Shown: positions 8,228 through 18,500 of the stretch, one piece after another | Layout: every line of letters starts with the position of its first letter | How positions within the stretch are numbered: the first letter of the stretch is position 1 | Assembly: GCA_001000065.1 (NCBI GenBank) | Contig: LCGZ01000003.1 | Coordinates: forward strand, 62,001-126,000 | DNA length: 64,000 nt | Direction of reading: 5' to 3' | Origin: a candidate division TM6 bacterium GW2011_GWF2_43_87 | GTDB taxonomy: Bacteria > Babelota > Babeliae > Babelales > Babelaceae | Made by a program: the position numbers and the translations under genes | The notes under the pieces: generated by a model | Told to the model about the DNA's origin: nothing | The model's input: the letters and a program-made list of their open reading frames with translations, nothing else | Database searches by the model: none

Positions 8228-10804
8228 ATGAGAAAACATTGTATTCTAATTGCATTGTTGGGGGTGTTGGTTTCTACCGCGCCTGTTCTGCTACAGGGCA
8301 ATGATGAGCTTGATAACCTGGCGCGTAGCCTTGCGGCGATAGCTAAAGGGGTGGAGCTTAAAGAGCTTGGGGGAACCAACACAATTCCCTTGGATGATAA
8401 GGGGAACTTTGTTATTAAGGCTTTCCTTCTCTTGCATCCGATTACAACCTTGGTGCGCGAAAATGTTAAAGAGTTTGGAAATACCTCTACGGTGTCGCGA
8501 CTGAGTTTTAAAAATGCTGCAGCCGTGCTTGAAAATGCACTTATTCTTTTTGATCTTGATTCTAGGGATTTTTTAAAAGAGGCACTCGACTATAATGTAG
8601 GGCTACTTCCTGAAAATGACACTACTGGTGAGGTGCAGTTTTTTAAGGAGCAGGTTGAGAAACTTAAAGGGATAATTGACACCACAAAATTGGGTAGTGA
8701 AGAAGAGCGCAAAAATGCGGCGGTGAAGTTTTTTGCATCGTTGACGCCGGATCTTATGATCAACAAGGTTCTGTGGCCCTTGTTTGGAATCTTTGTTATG
8801 GGGAAAATGACGGTTGAGCTGACACCTTTGTATAAGGAAGCTATCGTAAAATTCTTTGTTTCGGATGATGAAAAAGATCTGAACAAGCCAGTGGATCCTA
8901 AGCATCCAGAGGACCCACTGGCTCCTCTTATGAAAAGGGCGGCGAAGAAGGTTGCTGCGGCTACGGATGGTTTTGAAGTTCTTTTAAAGAATTTACATTT
9001 AACTAAAGCGGTGGTTGAGAAGGAGGGGGTTTTTAAACAGTTTGCAAGTTTCTTTAGTGAGATATCGGGAAGCTGGAAAGCTCATCAGGCGGACAAAACA
9101 AAGTATTCTAAAGGGGAAACTGTATCCACCAAACTAACGGCTCTGGCCGATATTCTTTATGGGGTGGGTCAAGGGAAGGTCGTGGGTCCGGTTATAAATG
9201 TTTCCTTTAAGTCTGCCGAGGACGATGAGAAAGAAAAAAAAGAGATTGAGGATGAGAAGAAGAAGCTAAAAGAACAGCTAGAAAAAGAACGACTCGAGAA
9301 AGAAAAAGTGGAGAAGCTAGAGAAAGAGCTAAAGGAAAAACAGACGAAGGAGTGTCGCAAACGTGTGGTTTTGCGTGTGCTGAGGGATGTGTACGACTCT
9401 CTCTTTGTTAACGCCCTGTCCGAATTATCCCCCGATTATTGGGAAAACCTTTTGCAGCCTATTATTAAAGGGGAAACTGTTGTTGAGATTACGGGCAAAG
9501 GAGGATCGCATACTTTTGATTTTTATAGTGCAAATAAGGTTGTTGGGGTGCAATCAACTATTCCTTTCCCTGCAGGGATAAATGAGATTTATACCTATGA
9601 CGAGGTGGCGGAAGGGATCAAAAATTCGCGCATAGCGGCGAACTTTGTTTACCATTTAATGGCGCAAATAGCGATAGAGCAGAAGTGGTTAGGAGACCTT
9701 TTTACGGAGTCTGAGTTTAATGATGCGGTCGGCTTGAAAAGGCTAGAGGATGAGTATCATAATTACATATATGCGATCAATGTTAAGCACAAAATACTTA
9801 AGACTGATAATGCATATGATAAAATTTGGAAAGCGTTCACAGAGCCCATTTCTGTGCAAAATACATGGCCCAAGGAGCTTGTATCCAGGCTTTCTATGCT
9901 TATAAAACGTCGGTATTTCTATGATTTCTTATTTTATCTGTGTGATGAGCTTGTAAGCGAAAAAACGAAAAATTTGATGGATCCGGATTGGACGCGCTAT
10001 GTCTATGACTGGTATAGTCTTACGGGTGGTGAGCACACGGTTTATGTCGCTACAAAGATGCCGGTTTGTAAAGAGCTGGAGAAACAGAACCATTTAATCG
10101 AGTATTTTGCCTATTTAAATACGATTCTGTGCGGGCTGCTGAAAGATGTTGATGATCGGATAACTGCTATGGCGATGCTTGGAGAGGTTTATATCTATTA
10201 CGAAAAGCATTACATGGAGCAGGGGCATGATTTTGGTAGCGTGCCGACAAAAATGGCCACGGTATTGAAAAAGGCTGAAAAAATCGCCCAAAATGGATGT
10301 CTTGCGGATTGGCAAAATGAAGCGCGGGCTATGCAAAAGGCGATAAAGGATGTGTATGCTGCTCTCGTGATAGTTTCTGCAAAATACAAGTTCAAATCCA
10401 TGGAAATGGAGAAGCTTGAGAAGGCCGTTAAAGACTTGGGTGATACAAATTTGAGGAATATATCTTTGTCTTTTGTAGAATCACAACGGGATGAGTTTGA
10501 CAAGATTGTTGATGAAGGTCTTAAATATTTATTAGAATTAATTATCGGTTATCCATTCGCATTCGAGATGTTACGCACCTTTAATACAATTCCTGCAGAC
10601 AAGGACTGGACAATTTATGAGTACAATGTCACGCAGAACAAGTGGGTGCCTAAAACGGGAGTAGAGGGCGATAGCGCGTTTGTTGGATTTAAATATCTGG
10701 GCGCGTACTTTAAGATGGTTGAGAAGTTATGGGATCTTTGTAAGCTGCCGTTGGTACGGACCACGGGCAATCCAGTTGAGTTTTTGGCACTAATACCTAA
10801 ATGA
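8228..10804 (+). CDS. Large secreted protein of unknown family with central coiled coil
   Basis: This 858-residue product was not recognised. It starts with a signal peptide (MRKHCILIALLGVLVSTAPVLLQG) and then carries LDNLARSLAAIAK, a motif nearly the same as the C-terminal ends of the two giant proteins at 10883-19336. The body is helix-rich. A highly charged coiled coil (about residues 335-380, many KEKLE/KEREK units) divides it in two. I chose the ATG at 8228 because GAGGGA lies 7 bases upstream; an in-frame ATG at 8213 lacks such a site. It is convergent with the giant paralogs and ends in a shared long hairpin. Function unknown; export is inferred from the signal peptide. Confidence 0.75.
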   Translation: MRKHCILIALLGVLVSTAPVLLQGNDELDNLARSLAAIAKGVELKELGGTNTIPLDDKGNFVIKAFLLLHPITTLVRENVKEFGNTSTVSRLSFKNAAAVLENALILFDLDSRDFLKEALDYNVGLLPENDTTGEVQFFKEQVEKLKGIIDTTKLGSEEERKNAAVKFFASLTPDLMINKVLWPLFGIFVMGKMTVELTPLYKEAIVKFFVSDDEKDLNKPVDPKHPEDPLAPLMKRAAKKVAAATDGFEVLLKNLHLTKAVVEKEGVFKQFASFFSEISGSWKAHQADKTKYSKGETVSTKLTALADILYGVGQGKVVGPVINVSFKSAEDDEKEKKEIEDEKKKLKEQLEKERLEKEKVEKLEKELKEKQTKECRKRVVLRVLRDVYDSLFVNALSELSPDYWENLLQPIIKGETVVEITGKGGSHTFDFYSANKVVGVQSTIPFPAGINEIYTYDEVAEGIKNSRIAANFVYHLMAQIAIEQKWLGDLFTESEFNDAVGLKRLEDEYHNYIYAINVKHKILKTDNAYDKIWKAFTEPISVQNTWPKELVSRLSMLIKRRYFYDFLFYLCDELVSEKTKNLMDPDWTRYVYDWYSLTGGEHTVYVATKMPVCKELEKQNHLIEYFAYLNTILCGLLKDVDDRITAMAMLGEVYIYYEKHYMEQGHDFGSVPTKMATVLKKAEKIAQNGCLADWQNEARAMQKAIKDVYAALVIVSAKYKFKSMEMEKLEKAVKDLGDTNLRNISLSFVESQRDEFDKIVDEGLKYLLELIIGYPFAFEMLRTFNTIPADKDWTIYEYNVTQNKWVPKTGVEGDSAFVGFKYLGAYFKMVEKLWDLCKLPLVRTTGNPVEFLALIPK

Positions 10805-10829
10805 TATCTAAATAATCGGTTATTGCGAG

Positions 10830-10875
10830 CAGGAGGCGTGTACAAAGTATTTTTAATCTTTGTACACGCCTCCTG
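10830..10875. terminator. Bidirectional terminator, 18-bp perfect stem
   Basis: The arms 10830-10847 and 10858-10875 are perfectly complementary around a 10-base T-rich loop. On the plus side GTGGG and then TTTTT follow. It lies between the convergent genes ending at 10804 and 10883 and could stop transcription from both. Confidence 0.85.
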
Positions 10876-10882
10876 TGGGTTT

Positions 10883-13800
10883 TTATGCGTTTGCAGCAAT
10901 AGCGCGTAGGCTCTGCGCAAGCTTTTTAAGGATTTCTTGAGTTTCTTTTTCCGATTTTTCTTCTTCTAATTTTTCTAGACGTTCTTTTTCTAGCCTCTCT
11001 GCTTCTTCTTTCTCGATTCGTTCTTTCTCGATTCGTTCTTTCTCGATTCGTTCTTTCTCGATTCGGTCTTTCTCTAATTTTTCTTTTTCAAGTTTCTCCT
11101 GCTCGATTCGTTCTTTCTCTAGCCTCTCTGTTTCTTCTTTCTTAAGTTTTTCTTTTTCTAATTTCTCTTGTTCTAGTGCGGGAGAATATTTTGAGAGTTC
11201 TTCTTCAGTTTTGAACGTATAGGCCTGTTGGTTAGCCTTGGTGTTTCGCCTGATGATATCTTTTATGACTTTACGAGTCTTTTCAGGGGTTTTGATTGTC
11301 CCTAGGTACTGTTCTATAAAGGTGCTTAAAGGGTTTTTGAGAAGTTCGATGAGAGATGTGGCGTTTTTTGTGTAATGTTTTTTTATTATGCTTGGCCTTA
11401 TAGACTTTAGATCTTTCCTGGCTCTGTTTTTGTGTTTTGTCATAGCGTAGAGCATAGTAAATGCCGCAAAATTGTTGCAAAATTCGACGGTCTCTGGTGT
11501 ACAAATGCGGTTTAATTCATCCAAGAATGACGGCAAATCGGATAGGTCTAGTAACGCATTGGAGTAGGCCTTCTGTAGTGCGCTAAATGTGGGATCAAGG
11601 ATTAGAGTTGCGTCGGGCGGGATGTTTTTAATAAGAGCTGTAAGATTTTTACGAGCGGCGAGTGCTAGAGGTTCTAATTTGATTTTAGACTGAGCTTTCG
11701 ATAGCGCTGATTTTATTTCTCCAAGTTCCTTTTTCCAGCTATCTGGCGAGGCTGTATTGTCTTTGCTAACGACCAGCAGAGTCGCCTGTAGTTGTTCAGT
11801 AATTGAGAGGGGAACCCACTTGTAAATAAGATCTTTTTTACTAAGTCCTGCTTTAGAAGGATTGTTACGTGCAAAATCTGCGCAGGCGCCTAAGGGTATG
11901 TCTAGGAGGCTTGTGAGTTCTTTTTCTCGCTTGTATCCTGCGATATTGGCAGGGTATAGCTTTGAGAAGAGATAGTTTGCGGGGTGTTTTTTTACTTTAA
12001 GGATAACAAGAGCTCTATTTGAGAATACGTAGGCGGTAAATTGATCAATAGCTTTTTGCGTATAATCAAGTGTGGCAAGGGCATTGAGGGGTTTTAATAG
12101 ATCGAGGAGGTTCTTTTCTATTTTTTTAGCTTTAAATTTTATGAACGCTTTGCGAAGAGGGGTAAAGGTGGGGTCGATGTTAATACCTATCTCAGGAACT
12201 GATTGTGCAAAGGTTTTGAGCGTTTGGATCATCAGGGTGGCAAAGGGTTGTCCGGCTTCTTTGAGCCCTTTTTTCTCAAGGAGAGAGAGGGATTCATTTA
12301 TAAGGTTAATTTCTTCTTTTACCTTTTGGTCGAATATAGTTTTGTTGTCGGCTTTATCTATGCCAAGGAGTATAGATAAGAGCTGAACGTCGGGGCTGAA
12401 GGAGGCGGAGATTTTATCATAGCCATCTGTTCGGGGTTCATTTAATGCGCGTTCCCCTGCTATGCTTTTCACTCCTGCATTATCGATGGCTTCTTTGAGG
12501 TTTTTATCCGTTGAAAATCCCTTGAGGTATGAGGCGAAAAGGTTTAGTGGGTCTGTGAGGTTTAAATAGAGGCCTTTGGGATTGAATGATTCTATGACAA
12601 GTGTTGGGTAAAAGTCTTCAAAGATTTTTACTGCATCTCCTAGTTTTTTGTAAGAGCCCAATGCCCCTACAAGTAGACAGTGCGCAGCGAATTTAGTGAT
12701 GAGGGGATCGTTTTGATTTTGGGTTATCTGGTTAAATAAATTAGTGACGTTTTTAGAGGTGGGGGTGTTTTCAAGTTTAGAAAATGCAGGGAGGAGTTTG
12801 TTTTTAAAAAAGTCGGTGGTGTTTAAATTGTTTGAGGTTCCTACAAAGGCCGCCAATTCATCAATGGTTTTTCTGATTGCAGAAATGAGCGTAAAGGCTC
12901 CTGGCCCCCATGTTCCTGATGTGCTACCTGATTTTAGTTCCTTTTTCTTCTTTTGAATAGTGCTAGCGATCTTGTTGGCCGAAATAAAGGAGTGTCCTAA
13001 GGCTATTGACAGTAGTTGTGGGGCGGCCATCTTAGGGAAGGTGTAGAGCGCGCTGAAGTCAGAAATGAAGGCTTTGCAATCATTATCAGAGTTCCAGCAT
13101 CCTCTAAGTCTCCAGTATAGTGTGGATTCAATGGTTGGATCGAAAAAAGTGCTGGGGGGGAATTGATTTTGTGTGGTATACACAAACAATATTAGATTGA
13201 ATAATAAGGAGGTAGTGCCCTTAAGAAGGACTAGGCCGTTGTTTGGATCGGGGTCTTGGACCAGTTTTAGCCAATCTTCTACAAGCTCTTTGTTGTGCGC
13301 AGTATTAATTTTTTTTCCTGCCTGTATGTCGACTATGGTTTTGATTAGTTTGTTGTGCAGTATGAAGGCAGGGTGATTGGTCATATCGGGTTTTTGGGTA
13401 TCAAGGATTAGAAAATCTGTTTCTTTATCAAGCGCCGTTAGGGTGCCAAAGATGGTTTTAGCCAGAGGGACCACATAGTCTTTGGGGAATTCAGTTGGTG
13501 TTGATGGTGCGAGCTTATGTACGGCAATCAGGTTGGACATATTTTTGTATAGAGTTTTGGCTTCTTCTGTAGGGGTGTATCCCAACACAATGGCAAGGTC
13601 TCTGATGCGTTCAGGTGCAAGCAATTTTAAGATAGAACTGCCTGGGGGGAAGGTGAAGGCGTCGGGAATTTGTTTACAAATGGATGCAATGGCATTGAGC
13701 TCATTCATGTAGAGGGGGTTGTTTTTTTGGGGGTACAGGGAGCCAATAATGGTGATGAGATATCGAGAGAATGGGGTTTTTAGCTTGGCAAACAGTGGGG

Positions 13801-15529
13801 CAACAATTTTAAGTTGGACCTGTAGCTCTTTGTTGGCCTGTATTAGTTGTTGTGTGTAAAGATTTTTAGAAAAGTTATCAAATGCCCTGTTTTCATTTTG
13901 TTTTGCTTGTTCCGTTTTCTCCCATGCAGTTTTTAAATATTGATTAAAAAAGGGTCCAGGGTAAATCGTGTTTAATATTCCTGTAGGCCATAGATTTAGG
14001 TTGCTGATAGCTGTTTTCAGTGTTGCATAGGCTAAAAAGATGATGTCAAGTTCTGTTGGTTTTTGTGGATTTAATGGATTTAGAAGGTCGGCTTTGTATT
14101 TTTGAGGGGTGGTTTTGAAGATGTTGAGATGTGATTCTAAGGCTTTCCCCTCTTGCTTTGCTCGATCCAATAATTGCGATATTACGTCAAGGAGACCCTC
14201 TTCTAACGCTCTTTGGGCCGGGTTGTATGCGATGTTGTTTTTTAATTGTTCTTGTTCCTCTTCCAGCCCTTTTATAAGAGGAGTGGTTGTTTCCTGTGAG
14301 CTCTTTTTTTCTTCCTGAGGCGTGGCGGCGCAGAGGGCTTTAAATAGGGGGTAGAAGGTGGGGTAGATGATGTTGTTTGGTGGGACTTGTTTACTAGTGT
14401 AATAACTATTTTGTGAGGCATCTTTTAAGACCGAAGCTACTTGAGCGTAATCGGGGGATGGGTTTTCAGTAAAAAAAGCGCAAAAAGGAGCGAGATCTTT
14501 TTGTTCTAGGCCCTGGATGGCTAGGGCAAAAAAGGACCAAATAAGAAGATCTTGATAGGGGGCTATAAGATCTTTCCAGGGGGTTTCTACGAGCGTGCGA
14601 ATAAGTAGGGAGAGTTCTGTGGCGATTTCGTTTGAGTCGGTATTATCTTTTTCATAGAATTTGCTGTCGCTTAGTTTAATTGCTAAATGACGATTTGTGG
14701 CTTTGATGTAGGCGTCAATGATAGAGTTATTTATGGTTGTTTGATTACGGAGTGCGGTTGTTGCCTCTTCGAGCTTCTTTTTAGCCTCTTCAAACCCTTT
14801 TTTTACGTCAGGGTCTGAATCTCCCCAGGCGCTTTGGCTTTTTCGAAAGACGATTTCAAATGCACTATCATAATTTTGTTGAAGGTTCGTTTTCCCTCCG
14901 GCGTTTTGATAGTTTTTAAGAGCACTTTTATATTCAGCCTCTTTGGCGGCATTGTATCCTAATAAAAAGTAGATACGAGGGCCGATTCTGTCAGGGCTGG
15001 TGGTCGGATTGTTGCTCCAGGTTGAATGTAGTAGGGCCGAAGCGGTATAGAGCTTTTGATTGTCTGGAACAAGGTATTGACTTAGTTGGGGTTTTATCCA
15101 GTCGTGTACGGTTACCAATCTATTGTTTTTGCCTGCTTTTTTGTACCACGCGGAGAGGGCATTAAATAGAGCTTTTAGAGCATTCTTTTCTTCTTCTGAT
15201 TTTAAGCTCTTTAAAATGGTTTGGACGCGCTGGGGGAAGAGCGATTCTTTTGTAAATAGAGAGGTTAAGTAGTCGAAGTGGTCATCTAGGGTGTTAAGAA
15301 GGATGATCTTGTCTGTGGCAACATTTTTCTTGAATTCAATTATGGGGTAGGTCTTTAATTCATATCGTAGTGCGGTAGCGCAAAACAGTAGAAGGGCACT
15401 CTGTTCCCATCTGTTTATCTTGGGAGAATAGAGATTTAATATGTTAGTTGGCAGGTCTCGCTCGGCAATAGCGGGCGCTGTCGCTAAAATCCCTATTAAG
15501 AGCCCTAGGATTTTTAGAGAATTTTTCAT
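10883..15529 (-). CDS. Giant secreted helical protein, paralog of 15548-19336
   Basis: The product is 1548 residues and was not recognised. It has a signal peptide (MKNSLKILGLLIGILATAPAIA), a long alpha-helical body, and near its C terminus about 90 residues of charged coiled coil made of KLEKE and KERIE units. It ends in LKKLAQSLRAIAANA. Residues about 60-215 align by eye with the upstream neighbour: DDHFDYLTSLF with DDHYNLLASAF, and RIYFLLGYN with LVYFLLGFN followed by an ALKxYxxAGG segment. AGGAAG precedes the ATG. It lies 18 bases after its paralog and is probably in the same transcript. The tetratricopeptide-like ALKNYQNAGG segment is only suggestive. Function unknown. Confidence 0.75.
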   Translation of the reverse strand: MKNSLKILGLLIGILATAPAIAERDLPTNILNLYSPKINRWEQSALLLFCATALRYELKTYPIIEFKKNVATDKIILLNTLDDHFDYLTSLFTKESLFPQRVQTILKSLKSEEEKNALKALFNALSAWYKKAGKNNRLVTVHDWIKPQLSQYLVPDNQKLYTASALLHSTWSNNPTTSPDRIGPRIYFLLGYNAAKEAEYKSALKNYQNAGGKTNLQQNYDSAFEIVFRKSQSAWGDSDPDVKKGFEEAKKKLEEATTALRNQTTINNSIIDAYIKATNRHLAIKLSDSKFYEKDNTDSNEIATELSLLIRTLVETPWKDLIAPYQDLLIWSFFALAIQGLEQKDLAPFCAFFTENPSPDYAQVASVLKDASQNSYYTSKQVPPNNIIYPTFYPLFKALCAATPQEEKKSSQETTTPLIKGLEEEQEQLKNNIAYNPAQRALEEGLLDVISQLLDRAKQEGKALESHLNIFKTTPQKYKADLLNPLNPQKPTELDIIFLAYATLKTAISNLNLWPTGILNTIYPGPFFNQYLKTAWEKTEQAKQNENRAFDNFSKNLYTQQLIQANKELQVQLKIVAPLFAKLKTPFSRYLITIIGSLYPQKNNPLYMNELNAIASICKQIPDAFTFPPGSSILKLLAPERIRDLAIVLGYTPTEEAKTLYKNMSNLIAVHKLAPSTPTEFPKDYVVPLAKTIFGTLTALDKETDFLILDTQKPDMTNHPAFILHNKLIKTIVDIQAGKKINTAHNKELVEDWLKLVQDPDPNNGLVLLKGTTSLLFNLILFVYTTQNQFPPSTFFDPTIESTLYWRLRGCWNSDNDCKAFISDFSALYTFPKMAAPQLLSIALGHSFISANKIASTIQKKKKELKSGSTSGTWGPGAFTLISAIRKTIDELAAFVGTSNNLNTTDFFKNKLLPAFSKLENTPTSKNVTNLFNQITQNQNDPLITKFAAHCLLVGALGSYKKLGDAVKIFEDFYPTLVIESFNPKGLYLNLTDPLNLFASYLKGFSTDKNLKEAIDNAGVKSIAGERALNEPRTDGYDKISASFSPDVQLLSILLGIDKADNKTIFDQKVKEEINLINESLSLLEKKGLKEAGQPFATLMIQTLKTFAQSVPEIGINIDPTFTPLRKAFIKFKAKKIEKNLLDLLKPLNALATLDYTQKAIDQFTAYVFSNRALVILKVKKHPANYLFSKLYPANIAGYKREKELTSLLDIPLGACADFARNNPSKAGLSKKDLIYKWVPLSITEQLQATLLVVSKDNTASPDSWKKELGEIKSALSKAQSKIKLEPLALAARKNLTALIKNIPPDATLILDPTFSALQKAYSNALLDLSDLPSFLDELNRICTPETVEFCNNFAAFTMLYAMTKHKNRARKDLKSIRPSIIKKHYTKNATSLIELLKNPLSTFIEQYLGTIKTPEKTRKVIKDIIRRNTKANQQAYTFKTEEELSKYSPALEQEKLEKEKLKKEETERLEKERIEQEKLEKEKLEKDRIEKERIEKERIEKERIEKEEAERLEKERLEKLEEEKSEKETQEILKKLAQSLRAIAANA
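11011..11070 (-). repeat. Four tandem 15-bp units encoding KERIE
   Basis: Four consecutive 15-base units start at 11011, 11026, 11041 and 11056; the first three are identical and the last has one change. They encode the pentapeptide E-K-E-R-I in the coiled coil of the giant protein. Another copy lies near 11100. Identity at the DNA level points to recent slippage expansion. Confidence 0.85.
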
Positions 15530-15547
15530 ACAAACTTCCTTTTTTGA

Positions 15548-18500
15548 TTAAAGTGCGATTTTTCGAAGACTTTGGGCAAGGTTCTCAAAAAGTTTTTTTT
15601 CTTCTTTTTTGGCCAGGTTTAGGACTAAATTCTTGAGGTCTGATTTATCTTTAAATGAGAAGGCGTTGTAGCCTGCGTCTTTGTTCAAGGCGACCAGGTC
15701 TGTCATGAAAATATCTGCTTTTGTTGGGTCCTTTATTTCGTTTAGCGAAAGAGCTGCAAACGTGGAAAGTGGCTCATTTGTAAGAGCGAATAGAGAGCTA
15801 TAATCTTTGTGCGTATTGTAAACTATTAACGGCTTTATTCTTTCAAACAGGGTGTTGCTATCTATGGATGAGGCTTTTGCTAACGCGCTGTAGAGGATGG
15901 TAAATGCTGCAAAATGGTTGCATAGAACGTTGGTTGTGGGGGTGCAGAATGGGGCTAGGGCGGTTAAAAAAACACCTAGATGGTTTGCATCACTTAGTTG
16001 CTCATTGTAGCGGGTTTCAAGCTCGTTGAATGTGGGGTTTAGCTTCAGCGTAGCGTCAGGTTGGACAACTTTTGCGAGAGTATCGAGTTGTGCTAGTGTG
16101 CTATTGGCAAGAAAAGAGAGAGGTTTTGTTGTGGCGAGAGCTAGTATATCATTCTTTTTTTGAGCTAGAGCCATTGACCATTCTGTGGGAGATGTAGATT
16201 TTTTTAGGCCTAAGGCTATATAGAGGAGTTGGTTGTTAGGAAACTGTTTTGCCACAGCGCTTTTTAGCTCTTTTTTCGATTGGAATGAGAATGCCAAGCC
16301 TTTTTGCACAGTTATTGTTTTTCCTTTTGAATCCTGCTCTTTGACGTCTACCTCTACAGTTCTATTTTTTGCGAGCAAAAGGTTTGCAAAATTTGATCTC
16401 TCTGATTGTGTTTTGTAAGTTGAATATTTAAATAGCGCAAATGTGGTGAATGGCTTTTGAAGGAATTCGAATATGCTCGCATTAAGCATCATGAGATAGG
16501 TTAAGGTATAGGATTTTGCTAGCTTTGGGTAGTGGTCTTTGAAGATATCGTTTGTGGCATCATAGGAGGCATTATTATAAAAATAAAGCGCTTCAAGGAG
16601 GATGGCGTTTGCGACAAATTCAAAAATTGTGGGACCGTCGTACCCCATATTTTCGGTATCATCTTTTATGGCGGAGAATAAATCATCAAGTGTCGTGGGG
16701 TCTGGCTTTTTGAAAAAGGTTTCAAAGGCGGCAGGCATTTTGATGGTTCCAGGGTCTAAACTGAGGTTTTTTAATTCCTTCATGCGATTGTAAAATCTGT
16801 TTAGATAGTTGTTGATCGATTCGCCGAGAATGGATGCTCCTTCTTTAGAGGTGAGGGATGAGATGAAGTTCTTTCTTGTGTTAAGGGCGGGCAGAATCTC
16901 TGTTCCGTTTTTAGCGTCTTTTAGTCCGGATAGAACCAGCAAAAATTGTGTTGGTGCGGTTAATTTGTTTTTGTAGAAGCCTTGTAGGCCATCAAATGCT
17001 GTATCGGGAATTTGACCATCGAGCTTAAAACGTATGATAAAATCGAAAAAATCTGAGGAAGGCATGCTGTTTTGAGAAAGATGGGTAAGGATAATGAGGT
17101 AGAAGATAAAGGACGCGGTTTTTGGCAGTTCATTGAGATTTTTTGCATTATCTTTTTCTTGGATTAGTGCGCGCCAATCTTTAGTAAATTCCTCAAGTTT
17201 TGAAAGCGAAATTGTGTGTGTTGTTTGAAACGTGGTATCCGTCAACGTTGTTATAAGCTTATCTCGGAGTTTTTTTGCAGGATGGTCTTTTATGTCCGGC
17301 GGGGCAAGTTTGGTTAGTAGGCATTCTTCTGTTGATAGGTTTAGGACTATGTTGTATAGCTCCGCATTGGAGTCTGTAACAATTTTTTTGGGGAATTCTG
17401 GAAGTACTAAGGGGTTGGAGAGCCGATCAGAGGCGATTTCAAGTAGGAATTTTTGTTTATAATTTATTGCTTCTTCGTTTCCGAAATCTCCTAAGATAAT
17501 GGCAAGATCCTTGCGTTCGGATGGAGTTTTATCGAAGCGGCTTAAATCTAGGTTCTTTAACGTGAAGGCGTCGGGGTTGTTTTCGATGGTTAACTTCAAG
17601 AGAAAGCTGTACTTGTTTGCAAGTTCAAATGTAAAGGCTTGGCTGAAGGGCTTTCTAACGAGGGAGTAGACGTCTTTTTTATTCCCGTGGTAGTTTTTGA
17701 CTATTGAGGGGTAGCGCGAGGTCAAGGACTTTTTGGTCGTGGGTAGGTTGATGGCGGCATATAAAATTGAGTAGGCTGCCAGAGGTGCGGGAGTATTGTT
17801 ATCCTTGAGCAATGTTTTGAGTTTTGCATTTTTTGTAGGTTGAAGTTCAAAGGTTTTGAAGGTTGTCTGTAGCTTCTTTGATTCTGTGGTGAGTTTTACG
17901 TTTAGTGTGCCCGATTTGTCATCAAGGGATTGTAAGAGATCTTTGCATAGTTCTTCCCAGCCCTGCATAAGGAAGGTGCTGATTTTTTTATCGTTTGGAT
18001 CTGTGATCGTTGTTATAAGGTCTTCTATCTCTTTTTTTTTCTCCTCAAATTTTTGTGTTAGCTCAGTAAGAGAGGTGACGTTATCAAGGTCAAAGGCGAT
18101 AAGTAGGGGTTGTGCTGTCTCTTCTAGGAATGAGGATTTTGGTGTGGTTGGGCATAAGGCTTTAAATAGGGGGTGAAAGTCAGGGTAGGTTGGGATAAAT
18201 GTCCCTTTGTTTGTGTAATAGTTTTTTTGTGAGGCTGTTTCTAGGGCTTTTGCGGCTCCTGTGAATGGGGAGGATGAGTTTGTGTCAAATAAATTGCAGA
18301 GGGGTGATAGGTCATCATCTTTTAGGCATTGCATGGTTAAAGCAAAAAGTGACCAGATCATGACGTGTTGATAATATTCCATGCTGTTTGCCCAGGGGCC
18401 TGCTGCGAGGGTTTGTATGAGCTCGAAGAGATTGGTTTTAGCTTCTTCTGCGGATACGGGCTCGTCTAACTTAGTGACAATGTAATATTCAGTGGCCTGA

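Noticed and set aside
9169-9360. Ser/Phe-rich frame opposite the coiled coil of the 858-residue gene
   Set aside because: It is the antisense shadow of Lys/Glu codons, without start signal or context.
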